Source of the DNA: Antedon mediterranea | Lineage: Eukaryota > Echinodermata > Crinoidea > Comatulida > Antedonidae | Assembly (NCBI RefSeq): GCF_964355755.1 | Contig: NC_092671.1 | Location: 18,502,001 to 18,566,000 of the forward strand | Direction: 5' to 3' | DNA length: 64,000 nucleotides | Shown here: piece after piece, positions 1-11,574 of the stretch | How the letters are laid out: every line of letters begins with the position of its first letter | Numbering within the stretch: the first letter of the stretch is position 1 | The notes under the pieces: generated by a model | Database searches by the model: none | What the model was told of the DNA's origin: nothing | What the model saw: the letters and a program-made list of their open reading frames with translations, nothing else | Position numbers and translations under genes: made by a program

Positions 1-1735
1 GGACATCACAACTTTGGTCTACCTGCAGACTTTGTTATTTCAACACAAATGACTCTACATTCGGATGATTTCAGGGCTTTTAGGAAACCCTGCAGAAGGT
101 TCGTTCGGACCTATAACAAGAATCAGAGCAACACCTCTGATTCAGTTGTTGAAATTAATTGTCGACTTTCCGAAGAAGAGAAAAAACTTCTTTCCCGAGG
201 ACTTAAATTCTGCCTAAAACCAAGGCAGGTCGGCGCACAACTATCTTTGGATATGGAGTCTTTCTACAGAAGATTACGATTATTATTACAGCAGCACCAA
301 GCAAAACGAAGGCAACGTTAGCAAATTTAAACCAACAAGTTCATGGAATCCACCTAATCGTTGTCCAGCTTTATAAACATTTAATCAGGCTATTGAGGAG
401 GATGTACAAAACTACGTCCCGAGTCCAGATAAACATGACAATCTCTCAAAACAAGAGAGGCAGGCCATTGCCAAATTGCATCAGCGTAATGATATCATCA
501 TTAAACCCGCTGATAAAGGTTCTGCCACTGTTGCTATGGACATCACATTTTATGAAGAGCAGTCTTTAAGACAATCCTTCTTCATTATCGTAAACTTACA
601 ACGGATCCCACCCCGGAAATTGCGGATAATGTGGCCAAATCTGTTTCTGTGATGATAAAAAAAACACTCCATTGATCCTAAGAATGGACCTCATTTGGCA
701 CAGGTTAATACAGTTCAAAGCAGATTTTATTTCCTATATAAAATCCACAAAGCAGGCAGTCCTGGTAGACCCATTATTTCAGGCAATAGCACTGCTACAG
801 AGAAAATTCTGAATATGTGGATGATTTACTCAGACCATACTTTCAGGATTCCACGGACTTAATCCGCAAAATTAACCAAATTCAAAATTTACCAAATAAT
901 TCTGTTCTGGCTACATTAGATGTGTCATCATTGTATACTAATATCCCTCACGAAGAAGGAGACGACGCATGTATTTTAAATTACAAACATATTCCAGGCA
1001 AAACGCCTATTAAAGGTCATTTACGAGAACTGGTAATGTTGATTTTAACAACAACAATTTTATTTTTGGAAATGACCATTACCTTCAAATTCATGGCACA
1101 GCGATGGGCACAAAAATGGCGCCATCTTCTTCAAATTTATCTATGGGACAATTTGAGGCCAAATCTGTTCTTCAGATTTAGATTTTCAGAATCGTACCGA
1201 AGAACTAACCGGACATCTCCGGAATATAAATTACAAGAAGGAATACATCGAAACTGCTATAAAGAAAGCAAAAGATATTCCTCGATGTCAAACACTGACG
1301 TACAAACCACGTCAGCCAAATTCGACCAGAGTGCCATTGGTCACAACCTATCAACCTAGGTTGTCTCTATTACGGGCTATTATTGAGAAACATATGCCCA
1401 TTCTACAGTCCACAGAAAGTCTCAGGACTGTTTTTCCGCAACCACCCATTATTGCATTTCGTAGACCTCCCAACCTTAGTGATATATTAGTCAGATTCAA
1501 AATTAAGAGTGATATTAACTCTCATGACAGCCAAAATTTGGGCAGTCACCTTTGCGGAAAATCTTGCAAAACATGTTCATTGGTTGATTCTACTGAAAAA
1601 TTTAACCAAACTGGCCGCATATTTTGGATAAGACAATCAATTAATTGTCTAACCAATTCATTTATCTCATATACTGTAATATTTGTGGCAAACAGTACGT
1701 CGGGGAAACAAAAAGCACTCTCCGTATGAGAATGA
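1..1735 (+). mobile_element. Penelope-like element (PLE), degenerate, cut by the left window edge
   Basis: This is a decayed Penelope-like retroelement read across several frames. The N-terminal region at 49-321 has the LSEEEKKLLSRGLKF type motif usual upstream of the reverse transcriptase. About 480-800 encodes KPADKGSATV and FYFLYKIHKAGSPGRPI. Then 817-970 encodes LATLDVSSLYTNIPHEEG, RT motif A of the PLE type. About 1,085-1,160 in another frame reads [19 protein letters not shown], motif B. The stretch that should carry the xxDD motif C is missing. At 1,655-1,735, in a different frame from the longest ORF, YLIYCNICGKQYVGETK is the start of a GIY-YIG endonuclease, the hallmark of PLEs. A Cys-rich CGKSCKTC motif precedes it near 1,553. 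Frameshifts and the lost motif make it non-functional. Class is confident; subfamily is not assigned. Confidence 0.85.
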
Positions 1736-1751
1736 CACAACAGCTATCAAA

Positions 1752-1818
1752 TGTGGTCTAGTGGTATGATACTCGCCCTGTAAGCAAGAGGTTGCAGGTT
1801 CGAATCCCGCCAGAGACA
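1752..1818 (+). pseudogene. tRNA-like sequence (Thr-TGT-like), 5' acceptor arm missing
   Basis: An A box-like TGGTCTAGTGG (1,754-1,764) and a B box-like GGTTCGAATCC (1,797-1,807) are correctly spaced. The anticodon arm folds as CTCGC / GCAAG around the loop CCTGTAA, giving anticodon TGT (Thr). One mismatch is present in each of the anticodon and T stems. The 3' acceptor strand CAGAGAC has no partner 5' of the A box, where Penelope-like sequence abuts instead. It could be a tRNA pseudogene or the head of a tRNA-derived SINE. A functional tRNA is unlikely. Confidence 0.5.
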
Positions 1819-1984
1819 TTTTTCATACAAAAAAAACCCAAAAATTTCACCAATAAGCTATGCTCGACGCGATTATGAGATCATGTTCCGAATATGAGCA
1901 CTGTTTCTATAATTTACAGCATGATTTTTATAATTTACACAGTGCTACGCAACACAATTGATTTATATATATACAACAAAATAA

Positions 1985-2886
1985 ATGCTAGGGCCTACAA
2001 GGGCCTACATGCAAGTTAGGATACATCAAAGCATGAACCAATACAAAAAACACACAAATTTACCCCTCTTTTTTTTAAGAAGAATAATTAACGCTGCAGC
2101 ATCCAGCGATATTGAAGTAGCCGAACGTCGAGCAGAAATTGCCGACAGTGGACCCAACATCACCGACATTGCAGTGGTCGAAAGTGGACCCAACGTCACT
2201 GATATTTCAGCTGCCGAAAGTGGACCCGACGTCACTGATATTTCAGCGGCCGAAAGTGGGACCGATGTTACCGACATTGCAGCAGCCGAAAGTGTACCCA
2301 CCACCGAAATTCAACCTGGTAAGATTTTATTATATTATATATAACATGTGTTATTTCATAAATTTCCATTCTTTCCTTAATCTTTTTTTTTATAAATAAT
2401 CTCAATAGTGTTGACATTGCAGTGACCGGATATCAAGTCGCAGTGGAGTCGTTGGACAGAAGGCTACGACAACCGCAACGTGTGATACACGTCAGAGGTA
2501 GCTTGAAGAAGTTAACGGATTACTGCGGTGGTGTACAAAAAGGAACCAGGCAGGTGACGTATACAGGAAAGGCAAAGGCACTCAAATATACAAATGCATT
2601 CAGAGCAATGGTGACATCAATGACTCTAGTCAAGGCAAATAAGCACGAACTTTGTGTGCTGCTTTTTTGTGCAAACGACGACGGTCAGAAATACGTCGTC
2701 GTTTGTACAGTGACAGAGGCGTCTCGACCGGATAGCGAAACTGCCATTTTACGCCGTGGAAGAAGATGCACACGTGCTCTACTTTTTTTTCGTAACAAGG
2801 AGAAACGATGCTACAGCTGTGGCGATATGACACAATGCACCCAAAAGGTGCGCTATCAACACCAACGCCAGAGGATAGGGCATTAG
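1985..2886 (+). CDS. possible two-exon gene of unknown function with an acidic 12-residue repeat
   Basis: Exon 1 (1,985-2,318) and exon 2 (2,423-2,886) join in phase 1 across a clean GTAAGA donor and a CAG acceptor, giving about 265 residues. Exon 1 ends with four imperfect 12-residue repeats of the form ESGPDVTDISAA (about 2,145-2,295). Exon 2 encodes a basic segment, SLDRRLRQPQRVIHVRGS, then a hydrophobic strand-like stretch (KYVVVCTV) and a Cys pair (CYSCGDMTQC). A second frame at 2,808-3,023 continues as a Lys/Ser-rich tail, so a frameshift near 2,830 may hide the natural C-terminus. I do not recognise the family. The start codon is uncertain, because an exon may lie upstream. It could also be part of a mobile element, since it sits between a PLE and a LINE. 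Confidence 0.4.
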
Positions 2887-3164
2887 CTCCTACGACCATC
2901 GCCTCAATCAACAACGACGCAAGTAATCACACTAAAAAATACAAAGAGAACAGCCTGTTAAGAAAAGCAAAACAAATATCGCCTTCTACAACAGAACGAA
3001 CAAAAAAAAAGCAGGAAATTTAGAAAGCACTGATTTGTTGGACTTTTTACTGTAATCAATTTTATACTAACTTTTGATACTATTTTTGTACATATTATAT
3101 ATGTTTTAGTTTTATATTTTGGTGACATTAAAACTGTTTCCTTTTATTTCAATTGTCTGAATGA

Positions 3165-3200
3165 TGTTGATGATGATGGTGATGGTGATGATGATGACAA
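3165..3200 (+). repeat. GAT/GGT trinucleotide microsatellite
   Basis: An imperfect run of GATGAT and GGTGAT units follows an ATTAAA near 3,128. It is low complexity with no coding role seen. Confidence 0.75.
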
Positions 3201-3446
3201 CGCAAAACGACGACAGAATGAAATATTATTGGAAATAATACAGGGCGCTCTGGTCAGGAAACCAAGGTGACAGGCCAAACTAAGCTCTGAGTAAAATAGT
3301 TATTTTTACACCATATTTCACGGTAAAACAAGGATTAAGTAAGTAATCCTGATTTACTTAAGGATTCTTAACAAAAAGACGTTTGTCGTTTGGTATAAAT
3401 TACGATAATATACTCAAGTTTAGCGTGTAAAATCCAACGTAGCTTA

Positions 3447-4550
3447 ATGGCTACATATCAACCGAAATCTCCCGCCGCTTCTACAGAGTCAGCGGGTGCT
3501 ACAAGCAACCGAGTAAACAAAGCCGGTATGCAAACAACGCAACAACAAGGAGGTGTGAAGCCGGTGTTTTTAAAAGCAGACCAAATTCCAACCGATAAAT
3601 CGTTCTTTAGAGATGAAGATCTATGCATTACATTAACAAAAATTATACCCGCCGATCACATCGTAGGTGTTCAGAAAATCCGGAATCTCTGGAGAATCTA
3701 TGTCAATGATAGGAAAGACAGAGTGCAACTAATAACGAACGGTATTAACATAAGAAATTGTAATGTCACAGTGTTCGACATTAATCCATATCTTGCATAT
3801 AACAAAACGGACAGTACGAGAATCCTCATTAAAGATATTCCGTTGTCTGTAGCGGACTCCGAGATAGCAAACCGGTTAAAAGCATTGGGTTGCAAACCAG
3901 TAAGTGATATAATGAGGCAAAAAATCAGAGTCAACGGACAACTGACAAGTTGGCTTAATGGTGATAGGGCTGTCTTTGTTGAAAAAATGTCATCCCCCAT
4001 ACCTAGGCAAATCGTTCTAAATGGTTTCAAAGCTCGTGTGTTTCACGAAGGACAAGAGATCAAATGTAACAAATGCTTGAAAAATGGACACGAAGCTTAT
4101 CAATGTAAGGCTAATAGAGTATGCTTTAAATGTCACCAAGAAGGTCATACTATGAGCACTTGCAACAATGAAATAGGCCAACAGCAAATATCAGCCAACT
4201 CAATGGGATCAACAGGGGCATATATTAACCGTATGTGGGAATCATTTGTGCACACTCCAATACCAAAACAAATAACAGATAAAGACTTAAAGATAACAGG
4301 TAAAGATAAATCACATGATAATGCAAACCCAAATTCAGACACAGAAGTAGATATTGATGAAGTGTTCAGCTCACAAGATACTGCAGATGACAGCAGCGGA
4401 AGTGAATCTGATGAAGAACAAGAACATGTAAAAGACAAAGATAAAATAATTTTGGACAGTGAGGAAAAGACCATTAGTGAAGCAAGTGAAAGCAAAGAAC
4501 AGAAGAAGGTAACAGATTTTTGTTTCTTCCACTCAAAACTCAAAAAGTAA
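3447..4550 (+). CDS. LINE ORF1 protein with CCHC zinc knuckles
   Basis: This 367-residue protein is the nucleic-acid-binding ORF1 partner of the ORF2 polymerase. Residues about 30-195 form a region with RRM-like character (ILIKDIPLSV followed by RAVFVEK and a C-terminal strand). Two zinc knuckles follow near residues 207-240: CNKCLKNGHEAYQC, then CFKCHQEGHTMSTC. The last third is acidic and Ser/Asp/Glu/Lys-rich, probably disordered. Translation stops at 4,550 within an abrupt FFHSKLKK tail. The reading frame starting at about 4,520 one base over continues the same acidic style (NNERKGATTDESRTEK) to about 4,650, so a frameshift has probably shortened the end. The start codon is the first ATG after an AT-rich leader. 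ORF2 begins 249 bases downstream. Confidence 0.85.
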   Translation: MATYQPKSPAASTESAGATSNRVNKAGMQTTQQQGGVKPVFLKADQIPTDKSFFRDEDLCITLTKIIPADHIVGVQKIRNLWRIYVNDRKDRVQLITNGINIRNCNVTVFDINPYLAYNKTDSTRILIKDIPLSVADSEIANRLKALGCKPVSDIMRQKIRVNGQLTSWLNGDRAVFVEKMSSPIPRQIVLNGFKARVFHEGQEIKCNKCLKNGHEAYQCKANRVCFKCHQEGHTMSTCNNEIGQQQISANSMGSTGAYINRMWESFVHTPIPKQITDKDLKITGKDKSHDNANPNSDTEVDIDEVFSSQDTADDSSGSESDEEQEHVKDKDKIILDSEEKTISEASESKEQKKVTDFCFFHSKLKK

Positions 4551-4799
4551 CAATGAAAGGAAAGGGGCTACCACTGATGAAAGTAGAACTGAAAAAGATT
4601 TAAAGGAAACATCACCAGAAAATCCACCACAGAAAACCCAAAAAAAAATCACCTAAGGAAAAGGGTTACAAGGAAGTAAGTTGCAGAACTACTGTATCAT
4701 ACTGTGCAATATGACTTCAAATGTTTATTATTACAATTTAGTTTTTTTATTTAAGATAAATTATAAGGTTTATAAAATGTTTTTATATTTAATAATCAT

Positions 4800-7700
4800 A
4801 TGACACCAAACATACACCTTTTATCATTAAATGTTAGAGGATTTAGAGAAAAACAAAAACAAATTAGTATTTTTAAATGGGTCAAAGACAACAAAGCAGA
4901 TATCATCTTCATTCAAGAATCACATTTGACAAATGATAAAACCCAGTCACTGAATGATATATGGCAAGGTGATTCCTACCACTGCTTTGGCTCATCACAC
5001 AGTAGAGGAACATCCATATTTATTGCTAGTAAAATTCACCACAGGGTAACAAAACAATACAAAGATATTAATGGTAGATTTTTACTTCTAAGAGTTGAAA
5101 TAGATGACAACTATTTCATTCTTGTTAATTCATATGCCCCAAATTATGTAAAAGATCGATGTTCTTACTTTAGGACTTTACATAAAACAATTATTGACTT
5201 CAAAGAAAGCAAAAATGATAAAATAATTATAGGTGGTGACATGAATTGTGCTCTAGACAGAAAATTTGACCAAAAAGGTAGTGTCGATAGAGTAGATAAT
5301 TCTGTTTTTACAATAAAACATTTTATGAAAAATCTGAATCTTAATGACATCTGGAGAAAAAATAACCCGGATACATGTCAATTCACATGGCGAAGGAAAT
5401 CCACCCAAACGTACAGAAGGTTGGACTATTTTTTTATATCTAACGACTTATGTGAATATGTTAACACATGTGATATCAGGCCGTCAATCATGTCTGATCA
5501 CCAAGCCATATCCTTAAAAATAAGTTTAACTAATGAAGAAAGAGGCCCAGGATTATGGAAAATGAACAATTCTCACTTAGATAATGAAGATTATATAAAC
5601 AACATCAAAAACATAATTGAAAGAGCTAGATTAGAAGAACTTAACCCAAAGGATAAATGGGAAATGATTAAAGTAAAAATAAAGGAATTCTCCATAAAAT
5701 ATGGGAAAATGAAAAATAAAAATAAATGCAAAAGAAAAGAAATACTTCAACAGGAAATTGCTATCATTAATGATTTAATTATGAAAAAGGATAATACTGA
5801 TAATAATATCCAGTATGAAACAGAATTAGATAAAAAAAAGAATGAACTTGAGCAAATTTACCTATTGGAAGCTAAAGGTGCTCAAATTAGGTCAAGAGTA
5901 AAGTGGATAGAAGATGGCGAACGAAACACTAAATACTTTCTTGGTTTAGAGAAAAATAATAGTAATAAAAAACATATTAAAAAATAAAAAAAACAGGACG
6001 GATCCATTATATCAAATTCCACAGAGATATTGAAGGAAGAGGTTAATTTCTTCAAAAAAATATATCCAAAACAAGATGTTCCTTACAAATCAATTGATAA
6101 GTACCTATCTCATGTTAATTTAACTAAACTAACAGAGGCAGAACAAGAGATGTGTGAGGGTCATCTCTCTCTCTTCGAATGTGAGCAAGCAATAAAGAAA
6201 ATGAAAAAAAATAAAGCTCCAGGCAGTGACGGTTTAACAGTTTTATCAACTCTTCTGGTACCTTATCTGTGACCTTGTTTGTGATGCACTAAATTATGGT
6301 TTTGCCACACAAGAAATGTCTGTGTCACAAAGAAGGGGAATAATCAACCTTATTTACAAAAAAGGTGATCACAAAGATTTAAATAACTGGCGCCCTATCA
6401 CTTTACTCAATATTGACTACAAAAATAGCTTCTTTTGTTCTTGCAACAAGATTACATCGAGTTGCAAAGTATATAATAAACAATGACCAAAAAGGGTATG
6501 TAAAAGGTCGCTTTGGTGGTGACAATATAAGACTAATAGAGGACATAATTACTTACATGGAAAATGAACAGCTTGAAGGTATACTTATAAGTTTAGATTT
6601 CCAAAAAGCATTTGACAGTGTCAATAGATCATTTTTAATAGAAGCCTTATATAAATTCAATTTTGGTATTTCATTTGTGAACTGGGTAAAAGCACTGTAT
6701 AACAATACAAATTGTATATTCACAAATAATGGTTGGCAATCAGAAAGTTTTGCAATGCACCAAGGTATTAGACAAGGATGTCCCTTGTCTGCTCTATTGT
6801 TTATTTTAGTAGCTGAAGTCCTAGCTACAAAAATAAGAGCATGTGATATGGTCAAAGGCCTGATTGTTCCTGCAGGCAATGGTATATTTAAAAATATTAA
6901 GATTGCACAGCTAGCAGATGACACTGTGCTTTTTCTAAAGGATATAAATAGTATAGATAACAGCATAAGTATTATTGATAAGTTTGGAGAGGTTTCTGGA
7001 TTAAAATTAAATAAGAATAAAACAAATGCTTTTTGGCTTGGCAGTTTAAGAGACTGCAAGGACACACATGGTAACATTTCTTGGACATCCACACCAATTC
7101 GGATATTAGGTATCTATGTTGGACATGATAAGGAATATTGTTATCAAAAGAACTGGAAAGAAAAAATAGACGCATTAGAAAATACCCTAAAAACATGGGA
7201 GAAAAGACACTTCACTTTTTTTGGAAGAATTACTATTGTAAAAACATTAGCGCTCTCAAAAATTATATACAATTCCTGCATTTTGCTAGTACCAGAAAAA
7301 GTAATAAAAGAGGTGGATAAATTAATTTTTAAATTCATTTGGGAAACTAAGAAAGAGAAAATAAAAAGAAAAACCATGTGTGCCAATTACAGTCAAGGTG
7401 GTCTAAAAATGGTAGAATTCAGATCTCAGGTAATATCTTTCCAAGTTAAATGGTACAGGAGACTGTATGAAAACGATGATGCCAAACTGAAATATTTACC
7501 TACATTTTATATAGAAAAGATAGGCCCAAAATCATTAACCTCAAATTTATCAAAAGTTCCGTGTAATATATCCGTACCACCATTTTACCTCTCATTTATT
7601 AAGTCTATAGCAGTAGCTAATGCTTGTAATAATAGATTAAATAAGGAACCAATAAGCTATGATGACATTATTAATCAATGATTATGGGGTAATGAGTTTA

Positions 7701-8476
7701 TATGTATTAAAAAGAAGCCGTTATATAACTGTAACTGGATTAGTTCAGGGTTTTTAAAAATATATGATGTAATAAATAATAATGTGTTTAAGCCTGCGAT
7801 AGAGATAAAAAGAAGGTTAAGATGTACACAAAATTGGATCAGTGAATATTCATGTATATTGAAAGCCATTCCAAAAGAATGGAAATGTATTTTAAAATCA
7901 ACACATGACATTAATGTAAATGATATACCTATTACAAACAATAAGGTCTTAAATATGACGTCTAGACAATTATATAGATTCATAATAGATGCTCAATACA
8001 TTACACCTACGGCACAGGTTAAGTGGGAATCCATATTTGGTAATATGCCATGGACAAAAATATGGGTTAAGAAAGTTTCTGGTCTTAAAGAAAAAAAACT
8101 GGCACATTTTAATTTTAAATTGTTGCACAGAATATTGCCAACAAATGAAAGATTACATAGGTGGAGACTTGTAAATTCCCCATGTTGTGACACATGCAAT
8201 GTTATTGAGAATGATAAACATATGTTAGTAGAGTGCATAACAGTAAAATGTTTATGGAGAGAGATAAACGAAATAATTAGAGCAGTAAGCATACATATTC
8301 CTGTTTTTTCTTTCAAAAGACTTTTATTTGAAACTGACAATAATTACGTAAATAAATTATACACTTTAGGAGCATTTTGTATTTATAAAGTAAAGATATT
8401 AAGTTTATTGGAAAAAGAAAAAAAAATCAATCTCCTACAAATGTTTAAATCTGAAAAAAAGATAAGAAATATGTAA
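4800..8476 (+). pseudogene. LINE ORF2: AP-like endonuclease, reverse transcriptase, zinc-binding C-terminus (broken)
   Basis: The endonuclease occupies about the first 240 residues. It shows LNVRGFREK, FIQESHL (catalytic Glu), GGDMNCALDR, RRLDYFF and SDHQAISL, so all catalytic signatures remain. The linker contains SRVKWIEDGERNTKYFLGL, typical of Tx1/L1 elements. The reverse transcriptase has NWRPITLLN, SLDFQKAFDSVN (motif A), QGIRQGCPLSALLF (motif B) and QLADDTVLF (motif C, near 6,910). The C-terminus has a CDTCNVIENDKHMLVEC zinc-binding segment near 8,187. Damage: a TAA at 5,985 and a TGA at 7,679, both followed by continued homology in the same frame, plus frameshifts near 6,240-6,260 and 6,420. 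Without those four changes the region would be one ORF of about 1,220 codons. Confidence 0.9.
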
Positions 8477-8859
8477 ATCTGCAGGTATACTGTATATGCT
8501 CAACCAGATTAAGGAAGAGAATATGTAAATGAGATACCATGAATGATGAATCTATTATGTTTTTTTTTTCTTGCTACTATATTGTATGTTTTGTAAATAT
8601 GTATACCTTGATGATTTGAAAACAAAAAGACAAAATGTGAAAAGCTTTTTATAGATTGATGATAAAAAAATGATGAAGGATAAGAAGGTTTAGGTTTAAG
8701 TGGTGAAGTGTTTTCATCAAAGCTTTCATATTATAGGTATATACCGTATATATGTAATTTGCACATTCTTACTGCATGTGGAATTTTGAAATGATAAATT
8801 GGTTAAAAAGAAAAAAAAATGTCAAATTTTTTTAATGGATCATTAAACATAAATGTTGT

Positions 8860-9790
8860 TAAATGATAATGTATGTATAAAAAAATAATAGAATAAATAA
8901 TAAGTAAAAAAAAATAATTGAATGAACCCACATAGGAAAAAAAAAGTTAAATGAAACTTTGATGGGTTATACTGTAGATGCAAAAAAAGGATAATCTGTT
9001 GGAAATAAATTTTGTAAACATTTAAAGATCAAAAAAATCAATGTTAACGGATGAGGAAAATATAATGTTAACAGTAAAAAGTTAGTAAGTAATTAGTATA
9101 ACAGAGAATATGCATTGTTTAAATGAAAATATGTTTGCATAGATAAATCCAAAGAAAAATAAAATGGGACAAACCCATGGGATGGATTTATTAAACATAA
9201 ACGTATTATAATTGTATGAAATAAATATGCATGTAGATGAAAAAAAAACAAAAACAACTATGTAAGAAAAAATAAGCTTTGTTAATGAAAATGTGTTATA
9301 GATAATATGTATAAAAAGAGGAAACTATGTAATCAATGTGGTTAAATGATAATGTATGTATAAACAAAATAATATATGGAAATAGTTTTTTTTTAAAGAA
9401 AATAAGTAAAAAAAAAAGTGGAATGAATCCACATAAGAGAAGAAAGTAAAAAAGTTAAATGAAAATTTAAGAAGTTATAGATGCAAAAAAAAGGATAATC
9501 TGCTGGAAATAAAAGTTTTGTAAACATTAAAGAATAAAAATATTAATATTAATGTTAAAGGATGAGAACAATATTATGTTAACAGTAAACATTTAGTAAG
9601 TAATGAGTATAACAGAGAATATGAATTGTTAAATGAAAATGTGGTAGATGAAAAAATCAAAAACAACTAGGTAAGAAAAAAATAAGCTTGTTAATGAAAA
9701 TGTGTTACAGATAATATGTTTAAAAAGAGGAAGCTATGTAATCAATGTGATAATATGTAAACAAATGAATAAAACTCTTTAAATAAGTAT
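8860..9790 (+). repeat. tandem repeats of about 0.4-0.5 kb in the LINE 3' region
   Basis: The same A-rich sentence occurs at least twice in order. AAATGATAATGTATGTATAA recurs at about 8,862 and 9,345. AAAAGGATAATCTG recurs near 8,985 and 9,490. AACAGAGAATATG recurs near 9,100 and 9,611. ATAAGCTTTGTTAATG recurs near 9,275 and, with one base missing, 9,686. Small hairpins such as GTGGA-ATGAA-TCCAC (near 9,418) resemble the terminal hairpin. Spacing between pairs varies from about 410 to 510 bases because of indels. No coding potential was seen. Confidence 0.7.
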
Positions 9791-9887
9791 ATGTAAACAG
9801 ATGATTAAACAAACATTGTAAATATAATGATGTGTATAGTGTATAGTGAAAAATACATGTAAAGAGAACAGTGGTATGGAAATAAAA

Positions 9888-9902
9888 GTGGGATGAACCC
9901 AC
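9888..9902 (+). other. terminal hairpin of the LINE
   Basis: GTGGG-ATGAA-CCCAC lies just before the poly(A) tract. Equivalent hairpins end the two minus-strand relatives at 10,391-10,405 and 26,226-26,241 with different loops and changed stem pairs. It is a candidate recognition structure for the element's reverse transcriptase; this is inference. Confidence 0.6.
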
Positions 9903-9919
9903 ATAAGATAAAAAAAAAA

Positions 9920-10373
9920 TATTATTGGAAATTAACAGGAACTTCTGCTATTTCGCACAACATCTTGCTTCGTCGATTTTTCTCGCCGTCGTCTTGTCGA
10001 TTCTGGCGTTAAAGTACAAGTTCACTATTTTTTCAGTGTCTTCCTTGCTGTAATGTTTCCTCTCCCTGGTTTTGCTGCTTAACTTTGCTTTGGCCTTTAT
10101 TGCCGATCGATCCACTGGGAGTCTTTAGATCACAACGTTTCGGCTTCTGACGATGACGGTCGCCTTTATGTTGTCTTGAAATCGCATTTCCAAGATTTGT
10201 TTTTTCCGGATTGATTCCGTGTCTTTTCATTATCATTTTTCTACGAGTGAACGCCCTCTATCACATAATCTGTCTCCTCTGAGTTTTAACAAATTTAAAA
10301 ATTTGTAAGAAAATCTACTATCCACTTCAGAATACATATTCGAAGAACTACAACAGAAGACATACACCAATTG
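9920..10373. other. unassigned sequence between two converging LINE 3' ends
   Basis: This is slightly more GC-rich than its surroundings. A minus-strand frame at 10,033-10,236 encodes a very basic 67-residue peptide (KPKRCDLKTPSGS, QSKVKQQNQ). It might be a decayed exon, but no splice context or family is recognisable. Confidence 0.35.
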
Positions 10374-10600
10374 TTTTTTTTTTCTATTTCGTGGGTATAG
10401 CCCACTTTTATTCATTATTCCGTTCCATGACAAAGATATACAAAGAGTACATTTTCAAAAAAAAAAAAATGTATGTACTATAATAATTATGGTTAAAAGA
10501 GATATTATATCCTTTTAAAACATAACATAATTGGTTATGTTGGCACATACCCTCTTTTATCGTATTGAAGTGTTGTTTTTTTCTATATTTCTTTCTTTCT
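10374..10600 (-). mobile_element. 3' end of a Tx1/L1-type LINE, minus strand
   Basis: A T-run (10,374-10,383) is followed by the hairpin GTGGG-TATAG-CCCAC (10,391-10,405) and CTTTTATTC. Read on the minus strand this is GAATAAAAG, hairpin, poly(A), the same terminus as at 9,880-9,919 and 26,211-26,245. The extent to the right is uncertain. Confidence 0.6.
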
Positions 10601-11574
10601 TTTTCATCTTTCATTTTATAGGTAAAATACGATAAGTGTATTAAAAAAAAGTTTCTTCAGTATTCTTTAAAATGTTTCTCAATAATAGAAGAAAGAAAAA
10701 GAAAGAAAGAGAAAAGAAAAACGAGTTTTCATTTCGATTTTATGAAATGTGATTAATTAATTTCTTTTTTACATTAGCCCATTTAATGTGATCTTTATTA
10801 ACATTACAAGCATATTGATTAACTAAGTATACAGTGTCAGCTTAAAATTGAATTGTGCTAATTTTGTATTTTGTTTTATACTATATATACTATATATTTT
10901 GTTATACAATATTTCTTTCCAATCGAGATTTACATTCCTAAAATGTGTTTCCCATTTCGATTCACAAGATGGGGCAAATGAAATATTATTGAAAAGTTAT
11001 CTAATAGTAAAATGAGTTTTTACAATAAAGTTGTTGTCTCTTGAAATATATCCAAACTCTTTCGATTTCAATATGTGTAATTAATTTCTTCCACTCAGAA
11101 GAACATAAGAAACTCAATCAGACCATTTTGTTGTTTTGAAAGGTTGGGACATATACATAATTGTGTGATATGCAAGAGATATGAGGACCGTCAATCAACA
11201 GAACGCACCTTCGCCAATCCAACGTTTAAAGGCATCACCACCGTGGTCGTATATAGGTTATGATTTATTTGACCGTTTGTGATATATTTGTGAGTTACAC
11301 CAAGAGAGCCGTTCAAAGATTAGTATTGCTAGTCCCAGCAGATTATGAATTGGAGATGTAATAATAGTTTATTCATAGTTTATAAAAGTATAGTTTTAGA
11401 GATTTGATATTGAAATAAGTTATTATGTGTTTATTGCTTTGGTGGAGGAGTGTTTTGCTGAGCGAAATTGTTAGTGTGTCCTCAGTGTTATGTTGGAGCC
11501 GAGTCGACGAAAAGAGTTAGGATAAATAGTTGAAAGAGAACAAAGTTATATGTAATCATCCAAGATAAGATTGT
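10601..11574. other. AT-rich intergenic sequence
   Basis: No gene was supported. CTTTCTTTCTTTTTC near 10,588 and a purine-rich GAAAGAAAAAGAAAG run near 10,690 form an inverted low-complexity pair. The remainder is unassigned. Confidence 0.5.

Larger units (their letters stand above)
3230..9919 (+). mobile_element. Tx1/L1-type LINE, near full length
   Basis: This non-LTR retrotransposon carries a 5' leader, ORF1 (3,447-4,550), ORF2 (4,800-8,476), a long A-rich 3' region with about 0.4-0.5 kb tandem units, a terminal hairpin (9,888-9,902) and a short poly(A) run (about 9,909-9,919). The left boundary near 3,230 is a guess and no target-site duplication was resolved. A 5'-truncated relative lies on the minus strand at 26,211-29,505 and another 3' terminus at 10,374-10,600. 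ORF2 has two in-frame stops and two frameshifts, so this copy cannot mobilise itself. Confidence 0.85.
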
